DNA of 64,000 nucleotides from Candidatus Avispirillum faecium (lineage in GTDB: Bacteria > Bacillota > Clostridia > Oscillospirales > CAG-272). Where the stretch lies: assembly GCA_904396155.1 (NCBI GenBank), contig CAJFOI010000032.1, positions 45,547 through 109,546 on the forward strand, given 5' to 3'. Positions 18,348 to 28,498 of the stretch are shown in pieces; within the stretch, counting starts at the first letter, position 1; each line of letters starts with the position of its first letter. The notes beneath the pieces are model-generated. The model was not told where the DNA came from, did not search any database, and saw nothing but the letters and a program-made list of their open reading frames with translations. The position numbers were made by a program, and so were the translations under genes.

Positions 18348-19672
18348 CCGTGCAAATCATCGGCGCGGGGCTGGCGGGCTGCGAAGCCGCCTGGCAGGCT
18401 GCGCGCCTTGGCGCAGATGTGATTTTATATGAAATGAAGCCTGCAAAAATGACACCGGCGCATTCTTACAAAGGCTTTGCAGAATTGGTGTGCTCCAATT
18501 CTCTGCGCAGTGCGGATATTGCCAGTGGCGTGGGACTTCTCAAGGAAGAACTCTCCCGCATGGATTCCCTGATCATGGAGGCCGCAAAGACAAATGCGGT
18601 CCCTGCAGGCGGCGCGTTGGCAGTGGACAGGACCGCTTTCTCTGATTATATTACAAAAAAAATCTGCACGCATCCTCGGATTCGGGTTGTCGAGGAGGAA
18701 GTCGTGCAAATCCCAGTTGACGGAATCACTGTGATTGCAACGGGTCCCCTTACTTCGGAACCATTGGCACGGGAAATTGCGAAACTGGTGGGGGATCGGC
18801 AGTTGTCCTTTTATGATGCTGCCGCACCCATTGTGGACTTTTCCACTATTGATATGGACAGGGCCTTTTTCGCTTCCAGATACGGCAAGGGGACGCCGGA
18901 CTATATCAACTGTCCCATGAATAAGGATGAATATGCCGCTTTTTATGAGGCTCTGATCCATGCCGAAGAGGCACAGCTTCACGACTTTGAGCAGGGGGAG
19001 AAGTTTCGGGTCTTTGAGGGCTGTATGCCAGTGGAGGTGATGGCGCGTCGGGGAGAGGACACGCTGCGGTACGGTCCCTTGAAGCCCGTAGGGATCAGCC
19101 GGCCGGGGACGGAGGAGAAATACTATGCCGTGGTGCAGCTGCGTCGGGAAAACCGGGAAGGAACGATGTACAACTTGGTGGGATTTCAAACCCATTTGAC
19201 TTTTCCGGAGCAGCGGCGCGTATTTCGCATGATCCCGGGATTGGAGAACGCTGCCTTTTTGCGGTACGGTGTGATGCACAGAAATACATTTTTGAATTCC
19301 CCAAAACTTCTGCATCCCGATTATTCCATGCGCGGACGGGAAAACCTTTTCTTTGCCGGGCAGATGACCGGTGTAGAGGGATATGTGGAATCGGCTGCCT
19401 CCGGATTTGTAGCAGGGCTTTGCGCCGCCAGGCGAGGCAGAGGAAATACCGAGACATCGCCTTTCCCGGCGACTACGATGATTGGAGCCATGGCCCATTA
19501 CGTAAGTGCGGGCGGTACGGCGGACTTTCAGCCGATGAACGCAAATTTTGGGATCATGCAGAGTCCGCCGGAGAGAATCCGCGGCGGAAAAAAGGCGCGG
19601 CATGTTTTTTATGCAGATCGTGCCCTGGAGGAAATTGCGCGTATAATGAAAAAAGGACTTTTTGCCTTATGA
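18344..19672 (+). CDS. trmFO: tRNA (uracil-54-C5)-methyltransferase TrmFO
   Basis: Makes ribothymidine-54 in the T-loop of tRNA from methylenetetrahydrofolate and FADH2. The 442-residue flavoprotein begins with the FAD-binding fold [16 protein letters not shown] and carries family blocks [21 protein letters not shown] and [18 protein letters not shown] overlaps the topA stop by four bases and its own TGA overlaps the plsX ATG, so the three are translationally coupled. Confidence 0.96.
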   Translation: MTVQIIGAGLAGCEAAWQAARLGADVILYEMKPAKMTPAHSYKGFAELVCSNSLRSADIASGVGLLKEELSRMDSLIMEAAKTNAVPAGGALAVDRTAFSDYITKKICTHPRIRVVEEEVVQIPVDGITVIATGPLTSEPLAREIAKLVGDRQLSFYDAAAPIVDFSTIDMDRAFFASRYGKGTPDYINCPMNKDEYAAFYEALIHAEEAQLHDFEQGEKFRVFEGCMPVEVMARRGEDTLRYGPLKPVGISRPGTEEKYYAVVQLRRENREGTMYNLVGFQTHLTFPEQRRVFRMIPGLENAAFLRYGVMHRNTFLNSPKLLHPDYSMRGRENLFFAGQMTGVEGYVESAASGFVAGLCAARRGRGNTETSPFPATTMIGAMAHYVSAGGTADFQPMNANFGIMQSPPERIRGGKKARHVFYADRALEEIARIMKKGLFAL

Positions 19673-20673
19673 AAATTCTATTGGACGCCATGGGTGGAGA
19701 TTATGCTCCCCTGGAGGTGGTTAAAGGCGCGGCACTCGCTGCCGGGCAGTATCCGCAGGTACAATTGATTCTATGCGGGGACGAAGAACGGATTCGGGAT
19801 GCGGCGAGGCAAGCGAATGTGTCGGTAGACGGACTAAAGATCGTTCATACGAAGGAGACGATCACTATGGAGGACGATCCCCTTTCCATTTTGAAAGCGA
19901 AAAAGGATTCCTCCATGGGGATGGGACTGCGTTTGTTGCGAGAAGAGGGCGACGCGTTTATTTCCGCGGGAAATACCGGTGCGCTCCACACCGGGGCGTC
20001 GCTGTTTGTTCGCTGCCTTCCCGGAGTGCATCGCGCCTGTATTGGGACAGTGCTTCCTTTTGCGGTGCCTGTATTGCTTTTGGACAGCGGCGCCAACGCT
20101 TCGATCCAGCCGGAATATCTTTCCCAGTGGGCGTTGACCGGCAGCGTATATGCTTCCAAGGTCCTTGGGATACAAAATCCCAGAGTGGGGCTTTTGAATA
20201 TCGGCGCCGAGGAGACGAAGGGGACACAGACAGCCGTGGAGGCGCACAGGCTTTTGAAGCAATTGCCCGGGATCTGTTTTGTGGGCAATGTGGAGGCGCG
20301 GGACGTGCCCTTTGGAAAATGTGACATCCTTCTTGCCGACGGATTTACGGGCAACATTCTTTTGAAGTATACGGAAGGGATGGGTGCGATGTTTTTCGGG
20401 CTGATGAAGGATATGTTTTACAAAAGCCCGGCTGCAAAGCTCGCTGCCCTTGCAGTCAAAAAGAGTCTGCGGCAAATTCGGGATACCTTTGACGCTTCTG
20501 CGTATGGGGCTGCGCCCATCATTGGCCTTGTAAAACCGGTGTTTAAGGCACACGGAAATTCTGATGGGGCCACCATTGCCAGTGCAGTGCGTCAGGCGGT
20601 GCGGTATATAGAAAGCGGAGCCGCAAAGGCCATGGCAGATTTGTCTTTTGCCTCCACAGAGGCGAAGCTGTAA
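19669..20673 (+). CDS. plsX: phosphate acyltransferase PlsX
   Basis: PlsX turns acyl-ACP into acyl-phosphate, the first step of phosphatidic acid synthesis in Gram-positives. The 334-residue protein shows [33 protein letters not shown] and [16 protein letters not shown], all typical. The start at 19669 overlaps the trmFO stop; the frame further upstream is a shadow of trmFO. In many Firmicutes acpP lies between plsX and rnc; here it is absent and rnc follows after 19 bp. Confidence 0.96.
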   Translation: MKILLDAMGGDYAPLEVVKGAALAAGQYPQVQLILCGDEERIRDAARQANVSVDGLKIVHTKETITMEDDPLSILKAKKDSSMGMGLRLLREEGDAFISAGNTGALHTGASLFVRCLPGVHRACIGTVLPFAVPVLLLDSGANASIQPEYLSQWALTGSVYASKVLGIQNPRVGLLNIGAEETKGTQTAVEAHRLLKQLPGICFVGNVEARDVPFGKCDILLADGFTGNILLKYTEGMGAMFFGLMKDMFYKSPAAKLAALAVKKSLRQIRDTFDASAYGAAPIIGLVKPVFKAHGNSDGATIASAVRQAVRYIESGAAKAMADLSFASTEAKL

Positions 20674-20692
20674 AGCAAAGGAGGAACAGGAT

Positions 20693-21421
20693 ATGTCGGA
20701 CACAGGAAATACACCGCGGGACCTCAGGCTTTTGGAGAAAACCGTAGGGTATTATTTTCACGATCGAGCACTTTTGCAGACGGCTTTGACCCACTCGTCC
20801 TATACGAACGAACTGCGGTCCAAAGGGATCGACAGCCGCTGCAATGAGCGGCTGGAGTTTTTGGGAGACTCTGTCTTGTCTGTCATCGTAAGCAGGTTTT
20901 TGTTTCAGGAGTATGCTTCCCGCCAGGAGGGAGATCTGACGAAGATCCGTGCGGCAGTGGTCTGCGAAAAGGCGCTTGCAAAGTATGCGGCGAAGATTTC
21001 TTTGGGGGAGTATTTGCTTTTGGGGCACGGAGAGGACAAGAACGACGGCAGGCACCGTCCTTCCATAACGGCAGACGCCTTTGAGGCGCTTCTTGGGGCC
21101 TTTTATTTGGATTCCGGTTACGACTGTGACAAGATTGAAAACTTCCTGCTTCCCTTTGTAAAGGAGGAAATCGCGGATATGGGCGAGGACGCTTCTTTTG
21201 TGGATTATAAGACTGCGCTGCAGCAGATCGTGCAGCAGGCAAACGGTGAAAGACTGCGCTATGTTTTGGTAGGGGAAAGCGGTCCGGATCACGACAAGAG
21301 TTTTCAAGTGGAAGCGCGGCTCAATTCCAATGTGATTGGGCGCGGTACAGGAAACACCAAGCGCGCCGCCGAGCAAAATGCTGCCAGAGAGGCACTTGCG
21401 CTTTTCGGTGCGTCTCGGTGA
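20693..21421 (+). CDS. rnc: ribonuclease III
   Basis: Cleaves double-stranded RNA in rRNA maturation and mRNA turnover. The 242-residue protein has the RNase III domain (about 10-150) with the signature NERLEFLGDSVLS and the second metal-site block DAFEALLGAFYLD, then a C-terminal dsRNA-binding domain (about 170-240, ending NTKRAAEQNAAREALALF). AAGGAGG a few bases upstream fixes ATG 20693. It sits between plsX and smc. Confidence 0.96.
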   Translation: MSDTGNTPRDLRLLEKTVGYYFHDRALLQTALTHSSYTNELRSKGIDSRCNERLEFLGDSVLSVIVSRFLFQEYASRQEGDLTKIRAAVVCEKALAKYAAKISLGEYLLLGHGEDKNDGRHRPSITADAFEALLGAFYLDSGYDCDKIENFLLPFVKEEIADMGEDASFVDYKTALQQIVQQANGERLRYVLVGESGPDHDKSFQVEARLNSNVIGRGTGNTKRAAEQNAAREALALFGASR

Positions 21422-21559
21422 AGGAGACAAAACATTTTTATGTGGCTACGGGCTGCCTCTATCGGTGCACATGCGTCGGCACACGATTGGGGCTGCCCGT
21501 TTCTCTTGTATGGATATGTCTCTTTTGGGAGAAAGCGAAGGGAAATTCTATGAAAAATA

Positions 21560-21588
21560 TTGAAAACAATGTCTTTTACGGCTATAAT
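21560..21588 (+). promoter_or_regulatory. promoter for smc
   Basis: TTGAAA, 17-bp spacer, TATAAT inside the 237-bp rnc-smc gap, about 70 bp before the smc start. Nothing coding is evident in the gap. Confidence 0.65.
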
Positions 21589-21658
21589 AATATCATTGGC
21601 ACTTTAACCTTAACAGGTATGAAGCGTCGAAATACGGTAAAAGAGAAGAGGTGGCGCT

Positions 21659-24600
21659 GTGTATCTGAAAACGCTGGAGCTTCACGGGTTCAAGTCTTTT
21701 CCTGAAAAAACTGTATTGCACTTTCATCCGGGCGCTACCGTAATCGTGGGTCCCAATGGGAGTGGCAAGTCCAATATTACTGACGCCATGCGCTGGGTGC
21801 TGGGGGAGCTGTCTACAAAAAATATTCGGGGCAGCAAAATGGAGGATGTAATTTTTGTCGGTGCAGACGGACATCGTCCCATGAGCTTTGCCGAGGTCTC
21901 TGTCACCTTTGATGATTCCCAAAAGCCCCGCAAGCTCAATTGCCCCTATGAAGAAGTCACAGTGACTCGCAGATATTTCCGAAGCGGGGAAAGCGAATAT
22001 CTCATCAACCGTCAGGCCTGCCGGCTGAAAGATATTTACGAACTTTTCATGAATACGGGGATCGGCAGAGAGGGATATTCCATTATCGGGCAGGGCAAGA
22101 TTGCGGAGATCATATCGAAAAAAAGCGAGGATCGGCGGGGGATTTTTGAGGAGACTGCCGGAATTTCCAAATACCGTTATAAAAAAACGGAATCACAGAG
22201 AAAGCTTTCGCAGACGGAAGAAAATATGACCCGTGTGCTGGATATTTTTTCTGAACTGGAGGCACGGGTGGGTCCTTTGGAACGAGATGCGCAGAAGGCC
22301 CGCAAGTATCTGGAACTGTATGCGGAAAAAAAGCGCTTGGATGTCTCTCTCTGGTTGTATGATATGGAAAAGCTCCGTGCGCAGGTGGATACGTTGGAGA
22401 CCCAGTGCCGCCAGTCTGCCCATGAGCTGGAAATGGCCCAGGATACGGAGGCGCAGCTGGAGGCACAGTATGAACGTATGTTTCAGGCATCTCAGGAAAA
22501 CAAGCAGGTGTCCGGCCGGCTGTACGAGCGGATCAGGGATGTCACGGAGCAAATACATCAGCTGGAGGGCAGCTGCCAGGCGCTGGAATCAGATATTGCC
22601 CATAAAGCAGCTATGGCGCAGGCGGCAGACGCTTCGGAGCAAAAGTCCCTTGCAGCCGCTGCAAAGGAAGATGCCTATGGGAAAGAGCTCCAGGTGCGGC
22701 TGAAAGAAGGCGAGCAGAAACTGGAGGAGCTTCGGGCGCAGCTTCAAACCCTTGCAGATGAAAAGACAGCCGCAGAGGCGGGAAAGTCGGAACTGGAAGA
22801 AGAACTTGCCCGATCGTTGACAGAAATACAGCAGAAAGAGAGAGCTCTGGGGGATCTGCGGGTACGCTCCAGCGTGCTGCAGAACAGCATGGATACCCAC
22901 AGCGACCGACAGGCGCAGATCGACGAAGAAACAAAACAGTACAGGGACAAGCTGAAAACAATTGAGGAGGGGCTGGAGCAAAGCCGTGCTTCTGTGGAGC
23001 TCTATGCGTCTGCGCTGCAAAAATCCGACGGAGAAGTCGCCCGTTGTGACAGGGAATTGCTTGCTCTTTCCGATCAAACGGAGATTGCAAGAAAACAGCT
23101 TTCTCAGGTACAGGCGTCCGCGCAGGCGCTGACCAGCCGGATTGCCGCATTGGTGCGCATGCAGGAGCACTTTGACGGATACAACAGCAGCGTCCGCTTT
23201 GTGATGCGGGCGCACGCAGAAGGATCCCTGCGGGGGATCCATGGACCTGTTTCTCATTTGATTCGCGTAGAGGAAGCATACAGAGTTGCATTGGAAACAG
23301 CACTGGGCGCCAATATGCAAAACATTGTAGTAGAGGATGAGGCTGCAGCCAAAGCTGCGATCTACGCGCTGAAGGATGCGGGCGCGGGGCGAGCCACTTT
23401 TTACCCCCTTACATCCATGCAGGGCAGCCCGAGAAGCCGGGAACTGCTGGACGCCGCACAGCAGCCCGGATTTGTCGGTTATGCGGACACGCTGCTGAAG
23501 GCAGAGCCCAGATATAAGAATGTGATCAGCAGCATCATCGGCCGCGTTGCGGTGTTTGACAATATTGAAAACGGTACAGCGGTGGCTCGCGGGTGCGGCT
23601 GGAAGATCCGGATTGTAACTCTGGACGGGCAGCAGATCCATGCGGGTGGATCCTTCACGGGTGGTTCTGTGCGTAAGGATTCTGGGATGCTCAGCCGGGG
23701 CGCGCACATCGAAAAGCTCCAGGAGCAGAAAGACGGACTTGAAAGAGAAGCGGCGGCGGCGGAAGATTTGGTTCGAGAGCTGGAAGAACAAACGACAAAG
23801 CTGCAAAATTACCGGCGCAAGGAAGACGAGAAAGCGAAGCTGTCCGAAGTGATGCTTCGCACGGAGCGCGCGCAGCTGGATGAATACGAAGCAAACCGGA
23901 GTGTGATCGAAAACCTGCTCCGTCAGCTTGCCGAGGATCAGACACAGCTTGCAGCGGCGGGGGAGAGAGGCGGCGCAGATCTGCAGCAATTGACAGATCA
24001 AATACAGGCGCTGGAAGAACAGATTTGCAAACTCACGCAGGCACGCACCCAGGTGGATATTGCACGAAACGAGCGGGAGGATGCCATTCGAGCGGCGGAG
24101 GAGCAGCGGGGTGAAGTACAGGTTGCCATTGCTGCGCATACCCGGGATATGGAAAACCTTCGGGAGAATCTTCGCGGTGCGAAAGAGCGTGCCAGCGAGC
24201 ACCGCAGGCAGGGTGCGGAACAAAAACAGGCGGCGGCGGTCTTGCGGGAGGCAGCGGAGCAGCTTCAAGGGCAGATCGGGGAACATGCGCAAAAGGCGGA
24301 GAATCTGCGCCGGGAGCTTGCGGCTGCAGAGCAGGAGCGGGTGCGGCTGGAGGCAGGCAATGCAGAATATGATCGCCGCATCAACGAGATCCGTCTGAAG
24401 ACGAAGGATATATCTGCAAAGCGGGAGCTGTTGTTTCGCGCACACACGTCCAATGAGGCGAAACTGGAACGGCTGAACGACAATGTGGACAAAATGACAG
24501 CGCGGCTGTGGGATGAATATGAGCTCACCTACAGCACGGCGGCCGCTCTGCAGGAGACTGCAGTCACAGAGCGTTCCCGCGCCTCTGCCGCTGCAAAGCT

Positions 24601-25264
24601 GTCGGAACTGAAAAGCGCCATCAAAAGTCTCGGAAACGTAAATGTAGGTGCCATTGAGGAATTTGGTGCTTTGAAAGAACGGTATGATTATTTGAAGGAA
24701 CAGCTGGAGGATCTTCAGGCGTCCAAGGAGGATCTGGAGAAGATCATTGCGTCCATTGACAAAGAAATGGAGCATATGTTTGTATCTGCTTTCGACCGGA
24801 TTAATCAGTATTTCGGGGAGACTTTCCGCGAGCTGTTCGGCGGGGGAAGTGCTCATTTGGTGCTTACAGATCCGGAGCATGTACTGGAGTCCGGCGTGGA
24901 GATCCATGCGGCGCCTCCTGGAAAGATGATCAAAAATCTGGGTTTGTTATCCGGCGGTGAACAGGCTTTTGTGGCCATTGCGCTGATTTTTGCCATGATC
25001 CGTGTAAATCCTTCTCCTTTCTGTATATTCGATGAAATCGAAGCTGCACTGGATGAGGTCAATGTAACCAGGGTTGCCAATTATGTCAAGCGCTTTTCCA
25101 AGGAACTGCAAATTATTTTGATTTCCCACCGGCGCGGCATGATGGAAACGGCGGACACACTTTACGGAGTGACGATGCCCAGGCGGGGCATCTCCAAGGT
25201 GTTTACTTTGGATGTGGCTGCGGTAGCCCAGGATAAAGCGACGGCGGAGCAATTTGCCCAGTAA
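21659..25264 (+). CDS. smc: chromosome segregation ATPase SMC
   Basis: Core subunit of the SMC-ScpAB condensin. The 1201-residue protein starts with GTG (YLKTLELHGFKSFPEKT) and has Walker A GPNGSGKSN near residue 32, two long coiled coils (about 170-500 and 680-1030), a hinge around 515-640 with GIHGPVSHLI and GGSFTGGS following it, then the C-motif LSGGEQAFVAIAL and Walker B CIFDEIEAALDE. Length is normal. ftsY follows after 33 bp, the usual Firmicutes order. Confidence 0.97.
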   Translation: MYLKTLELHGFKSFPEKTVLHFHPGATVIVGPNGSGKSNITDAMRWVLGELSTKNIRGSKMEDVIFVGADGHRPMSFAEVSVTFDDSQKPRKLNCPYEEVTVTRRYFRSGESEYLINRQACRLKDIYELFMNTGIGREGYSIIGQGKIAEIISKKSEDRRGIFEETAGISKYRYKKTESQRKLSQTEENMTRVLDIFSELEARVGPLERDAQKARKYLELYAEKKRLDVSLWLYDMEKLRAQVDTLETQCRQSAHELEMAQDTEAQLEAQYERMFQASQENKQVSGRLYERIRDVTEQIHQLEGSCQALESDIAHKAAMAQAADASEQKSLAAAAKEDAYGKELQVRLKEGEQKLEELRAQLQTLADEKTAAEAGKSELEEELARSLTEIQQKERALGDLRVRSSVLQNSMDTHSDRQAQIDEETKQYRDKLKTIEEGLEQSRASVELYASALQKSDGEVARCDRELLALSDQTEIARKQLSQVQASAQALTSRIAALVRMQEHFDGYNSSVRFVMRAHAEGSLRGIHGPVSHLIRVEEAYRVALETALGANMQNIVVEDEAAAKAAIYALKDAGAGRATFYPLTSMQGSPRSRELLDAAQQPGFVGYADTLLKAEPRYKNVISSIIGRVAVFDNIENGTAVARGCGWKIRIVTLDGQQIHAGGSFTGGSVRKDSGMLSRGAHIEKLQEQKDGLEREAAAAEDLVRELEEQTTKLQNYRRKEDEKAKLSEVMLRTERAQLDEYEANRSVIENLLRQLAEDQTQLAAAGERGGADLQQLTDQIQALEEQICKLTQARTQVDIARNEREDAIRAAEEQRGEVQVAIAAHTRDMENLRENLRGAKERASEHRRQGAEQKQAAAVLREAAEQLQGQIGEHAQKAENLRRELAAAEQERVRLEAGNAEYDRRINEIRLKTKDISAKRELLFRAHTSNEAKLERLNDNVDKMTARLWDEYELTYSTAAALQETAVTERSRASAAAKLSELKSAIKSLGNVNVGAIEEFGALKERYDYLKEQLEDLQASKEDLEKIIASIDKEMEHMFVSAFDRINQYFGETFRELFGGGSAHLVLTDPEHVLESGVEIHAAPPGKMIKNLGLLSGGEQAFVAIALIFAMIRVNPSPFCIFDEIEAALDEVNVTRVANYVKRFSKELQIILISHRRGMMETADTLYGVTMPRRGISKVFTLDVAAVAQDKATAEQFAQ

Positions 25265-25297
25265 ATGTACATATAGACATATAGAAAGGAAGGGCAT

Positions 25298-26206
25298 ATG
25301 GGATTTTTTGAGAAGCTGAAAAGTGGACTTTCCAAAACCAAAAGTGCAGTGTTCGGCCAGGTGGACAATGTGCTGCGGGCTTTTGTAAAGGTAGATGAGG
25401 ACTTATTAGAGGAGCTGGAGGAGCTTTTGATCTGCTCGGATATGGGGTTTGAGACGGCAGAGGAAGTAATTAATATCCTGCGGGAGCAAATCCGGGACAA
25501 CCGCTTAAAGGAGCCGGCGGATGTAAAGGCGGCGCTGCAGGGGATCCTCCGGGATAAGATCGGCGAGGGGGAACCACTCCGTTTGGATACGGTACCTTCG
25601 GTGATTTTGGTGATCGGCGTCAACGGTGTGGGAAAGACGACTTCCATTGGGAAGATCGCTGCAGACTTGGTGATGCAGGGAAAAAAGGTGCTCATTGCTG
25701 CTGCAGATACTTTTCGCGCTGCCGCCATCGACCAGCTGCAGGTTTGGGCAGACCGCGCCGGTGCGGAATTGATCAGGCAAAGCGAAGGCAGTGACCCTGC
25801 GGCAGTGGTGTTCGATGCGGCTGCGGCGGCGAAAAAGAGAGGCGCAGACGTGCTTATTGTGGATACGGCGGGGCGGCTGCACAACAAGAAAAATTTGATG
25901 ATGGAACTGGCCAAAATCGATCGCGTGATCGATCGGGAACTGCCGGGAGCGTCCAGAGAGACTTTGCTGGTTCTGGATGCTACTACCGGACAGAACGCAG
26001 TGATCCAGGCAAAGGAATTTAAGGAAGCCGCGGAGATCACTGGCCTGATATTGACAAAACTGGACGGAACTGCCAAAGGCGGCGCCGTATTCAGCATCAA
26101 AAAAATGCTTGACATCCCTATCAAATACATCGGGGTGGGCGAGCAGATTGGAGATATGCAGCCCTTCGATGCGGACATGTTCGTGTCGGCGCTGTTTGCA
26201 GAATAA
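25298..26206 (+). CDS. ftsY: signal recognition particle receptor FtsY
   Basis: Membrane-associated SRP GTPase that docks ribosome-nascent chains at SecYEG. The 302-residue protein consists of the N domain (about 1-95) and G domain with GVNGVGKTTSIGKIA, DTFRAAAIDQL, DTAGRLHNKKNLM and TKLDGTAKGG. The acidic A domain of enterobacterial FtsY is absent, as is normal for Firmicutes. AGAAAGGAAGG precedes the ATG. rdgB starts one base after the stop. Confidence 0.96.
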   Translation: MGFFEKLKSGLSKTKSAVFGQVDNVLRAFVKVDEDLLEELEELLICSDMGFETAEEVINILREQIRDNRLKEPADVKAALQGILRDKIGEGEPLRLDTVPSVILVIGVNGVGKTTSIGKIAADLVMQGKKVLIAAADTFRAAAIDQLQVWADRAGAELIRQSEGSDPAAVVFDAAAAAKKRGADVLIVDTAGRLHNKKNLMMELAKIDRVIDRELPGASRETLLVLDATTGQNAVIQAKEFKEAAEITGLILTKLDGTAKGGAVFSIKKMLDIPIKYIGVGEQIGDMQPFDADMFVSALFAE

Positions 26207-26207
26207 A

Positions 26208-26921
26208 ATGGAGTTGGTTTTATCTTCAAGAAACCAGAAAAAAATCACAGAAGTGGAAGAATTGCTGCACCACTTTTGCGCAGGCGACGTGACACTGTCC
26301 TCATTGGATGCAATCGGATATACGGAGAATATTATAGAAGACGGGCAGAGTTTTGCAGAAAACGCGGTGATCAAGGCTGCCGTTCCCGCTGCCCGGGGAT
26401 ATGCGGGCATCGCAGATGATTCCGGTCTGTGTGTAGACGCGCTAAGGGGTGCTCCCGGGATCTATTCAGCGCGGTATGCCGGAGCGGACGCTACAGATGC
26501 GCGCAACAATGCGCGGCTGCTTCAGGAGCTTACGGACATTCCACCGGAACAGCGGGGCGGGGAGTTTGTTTGCGTGATGGCATATGTTTGCCCGGCCGAA
26601 AGGATGCCGGATGCGCTGCGGGTAAGGCTTGCGGCGGCGGGCGCATCTTTCCGTGATACCTTTGCGACGGAAAAGGCCGGCGTGCCCCTTGCGGCCTTTA
26701 CGATAGAAGGCCGATGCCGCGGACGTGTGCTGGACGCACCGGCAGGCGACGGCGGTTTTGGGTACGACCCCCTGTTTTATGTGGAAAAATATGATAAGAC
26801 CTTTGCGCAGCTTACGTCGGATGAAAAGAACGCCATAAGCCACAGAGGGGCTGCAATGGCCGCATTTGCGTCGCTTTTGCAGATCGTACAGGATTGGGAG
26901 AGAGAATATGCTCACAGGTAA
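26208..26921 (+). CDS. rdgB: XTP/dITP pyrophosphatase (RdgB/HAM1)
   Basis: Removes non-canonical purine triphosphates (ITP, XTP) from the nucleotide pool. The 237-residue protein has LSSRNQKKITEVEELL, the active-site block IADDSGLCVDALRGAPGIYSARY, GGFGYDPLF and the C-terminal ISHRG. It carries about 25 extra residues (around 130-160) before the GGFGYDP block compared with the roughly 200-residue family. ATG 26208 is next to the ftsY stop; the C-terminus overlaps the yhbY start by 14 bases. Confidence 0.93.
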   Translation: MELVLSSRNQKKITEVEELLHHFCAGDVTLSSLDAIGYTENIIEDGQSFAENAVIKAAVPAARGYAGIADDSGLCVDALRGAPGIYSARYAGADATDARNNARLLQELTDIPPEQRGGEFVCVMAYVCPAERMPDALRVRLAAAGASFRDTFATEKAGVPLAAFTIEGRCRGRVLDAPAGDGGFGYDPLFYVEKYDKTFAQLTSDEKNAISHRGAAMAAFASLLQIVQDWEREYAHR

Positions 26922-27195
26922 ACAACGGGCCAGGCTGCGGGCTATGGCAAATACGCTGGACACGATTTTTCAAATCGGAAAGGGCGGCATCGAGGAGTCT
27001 CTGATCAAAGGGGTCTCTGACGCACTGGAAGCACGAGAACTGATCAAGCTGCGGGTTTTGGACAATGCCGCATACAGCGCCAGGGAAGCAGCAGACAGCC
27101 TTGCTGCGGCTACCGGTGCGGATGTGGTTTCTGTGATCGGCAGTCGATTTGTGCTTTACCGTCCATCGGAAAATAACAAAAAGATCATACTTTGA
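26908..27195 (+). CDS. yhbY: YhbY-type CRM-domain RNA-binding protein
   Basis: A 95-residue single CRM domain (MLTGKQRARLRAMANTLD... FQIGKGGIEESLI with the GKGG loop), a family that binds pre-50S ribosomal particles. It overlaps the end of rdgB and precedes nadD by 55 bp, as in many Clostridia. GGGAGAGA lies just upstream of ATG 26908. Confidence 0.93.
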   Translation: MLTGKQRARLRAMANTLDTIFQIGKGGIEESLIKGVSDALEARELIKLRVLDNAAYSAREAADSLAAATGADVVSVIGSRFVLYRPSENNKKIIL

Positions 27196-27250
27196 TGATA
27201 TTTTCCGTGTATTATAAAAAAGGAACCGCAAAGCCGGCGGAGGAGGCTTC

Positions 27251-27850
27251 ATGAAAATTGGGTTATACGGCGGTACTTTTTCGCCGCCGCACAACGGACA
27301 TGTGCGCTTTGCCAAGCTTTTTGTGGAAAAGGCGGCTTTGGATAAGCTGTATATTATGCCGGCCGGAATCCCGCCCCACAAGGAGGCGGATTCATGGGGG
27401 ACACCGCAGGCGCGTCTGGAAATGTCCCGGCTTGCATTCGGCTCCTTCGCCGTCGTCTCCGATTATGAGATCTGTCAGCCGGGAAAATCGTATACCTACA
27501 AGACACTTTTGCAGCTGCGGCGGATCTATCCCAAGGACGCACTGTATGTATTGGTGGGAGAGGACATGTTTCTTTCTCTTGATACCTGGAAATGTCCGGA
27601 AATTCTGTTTTCTGCCGCAACGATCGTTTGTATGCATCGGGGAACGGACATGCGGGAGCATGTGGAGGCTGCTGGTACGGCGTACAAAAGACGGTACGGT
27701 GGAAATATAATATATTTGGAGGAAGCGCCGCTGGCGGTGTCTTCCACCCAGATTCGGCAGATGTGCGCGGCGGGCCAGGATATTTCCGCTTTGGTGCCCG
27801 CGCCGGTGGCGGCATATATCAAACAAAATGGATTATACAGATATGAATGA
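27251..27850 (+). CDS. nadD: nicotinate-nucleotide adenylyltransferase
   Basis: Makes deamido-NAD from nicotinate mononucleotide and ATP. The 199-residue protein has the nucleotidyl-transferase motif GGTFSPPHNGH at the N-terminus, MPAGIPPHKE, and the C-terminal SSTQIRQM (SxTxxR). GGAGG lies upstream of the ATG. Its end overlaps the yqeK start by 23 bases, so the two are coupled. Confidence 0.96.
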   Translation: MKIGLYGGTFSPPHNGHVRFAKLFVEKAALDKLYIMPAGIPPHKEADSWGTPQARLEMSRLAFGSFAVVSDYEICQPGKSYTYKTLLQLRRIYPKDALYVLVGEDMFLSLDTWKCPEILFSAATIVCMHRGTDMREHVEAAGTAYKRRYGGNIIYLEEAPLAVSSTQIRQMCAAGQDISALVPAPVAAYIKQNGLYRYE

Positions 27851-28475
27851 GGAAATCACAGAAAAAATGCTGGAGACCCTGCGTCTCCAGGTAAAGGATT
27901 ATCTTACGGAAAAGCGCTATGCGCACACACTTGCTGTGGAAACGGAAGCGGGCGCACTGGCGGCGTTGTTTCTGCCTGCGGAGGCGTGCCGTTTGCGGGC
28001 AGCGGCGCTGCTTCACGACATCACAAAAAGGCTGAATTTGGAAAAACAGTTGCAATTATGTCAAAGTTTTGGTATAATGGTGAGCAATGATGAGGCAAAG
28101 GCGCCCAAACTGCTGCACGCAAAAACGGCGGCAGCGTTGGCTCAGCGGGATTTTCCCGCTTTTGCCGACAGCCGTGTGCTTTCTGCAATTCGGTGGCACA
28201 CGACTGGCCGCGCCGGAATGACTTTGTTCGAAGCGCTTTTATATCTGGCTGATTACATGGAACCTACCCGCACTTTTGCGGATTGTGTGACGCTGCGTCG
28301 GTTTTTCTATGAAAAAGTCACCACTGTGAAGGCATTGGAAGAGCGTATGGAGGTGTTGCGCCAGACGATGGTGCTGTCCTTCGATATGACGATCCGCCAG
28401 CTGCTCGCCGAGGGGGCCCTGGTGGACCGGGATACGATCGAGGCACGCAATTGGTTTTTGTCTCCGGCGCTGTAA
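27828..28475 (+). CDS. yqeK: HD-domain hydrolase YqeK
   Basis: YqeK proteins are HD-domain phosphohydrolases; characterised members hydrolyse diadenosine tetraphosphate symmetrically. The 215-residue protein has RYAHTLAVE, the metal motif AALLHDITK, IRWHTTGRAGMTLFEALLYLADYMEP. The first ATG at 27828 lies inside nadD; a second at 27843 is also possible. The order nadD-yqeK-LCP-rsfS is classic for Firmicutes. Confidence 0.93.
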   Translation: MDYTDMNEEITEKMLETLRLQVKDYLTEKRYAHTLAVETEAGALAALFLPAEACRLRAAALLHDITKRLNLEKQLQLCQSFGIMVSNDEAKAPKLLHAKTAAALAQRDFPAFADSRVLSAIRWHTTGRAGMTLFEALLYLADYMEPTRTFADCVTLRRFFYEKVTTVKALEERMEVLRQTMVLSFDMTIRQLLAEGALVDRDTIEARNWFLSPAL

Positions 28476-28498
28476 ATTTGAATAACGGAGTTAAAAAA

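Noticed and set aside
21418..21705. Possible small gene between rnc and smc starting with GTG
   Set aside because: Overlaps both rnc and smc ends, spans a good promoter, and the product shows no domain; treated as intergenic.
22589..24907. Very long open frame antisense to smc (772 codons)
   Set aside because: Shadow of the high-GC third positions of smc; low-complexity Leu/Arg/Cys-rich product with no domain, and smc is unmistakable.
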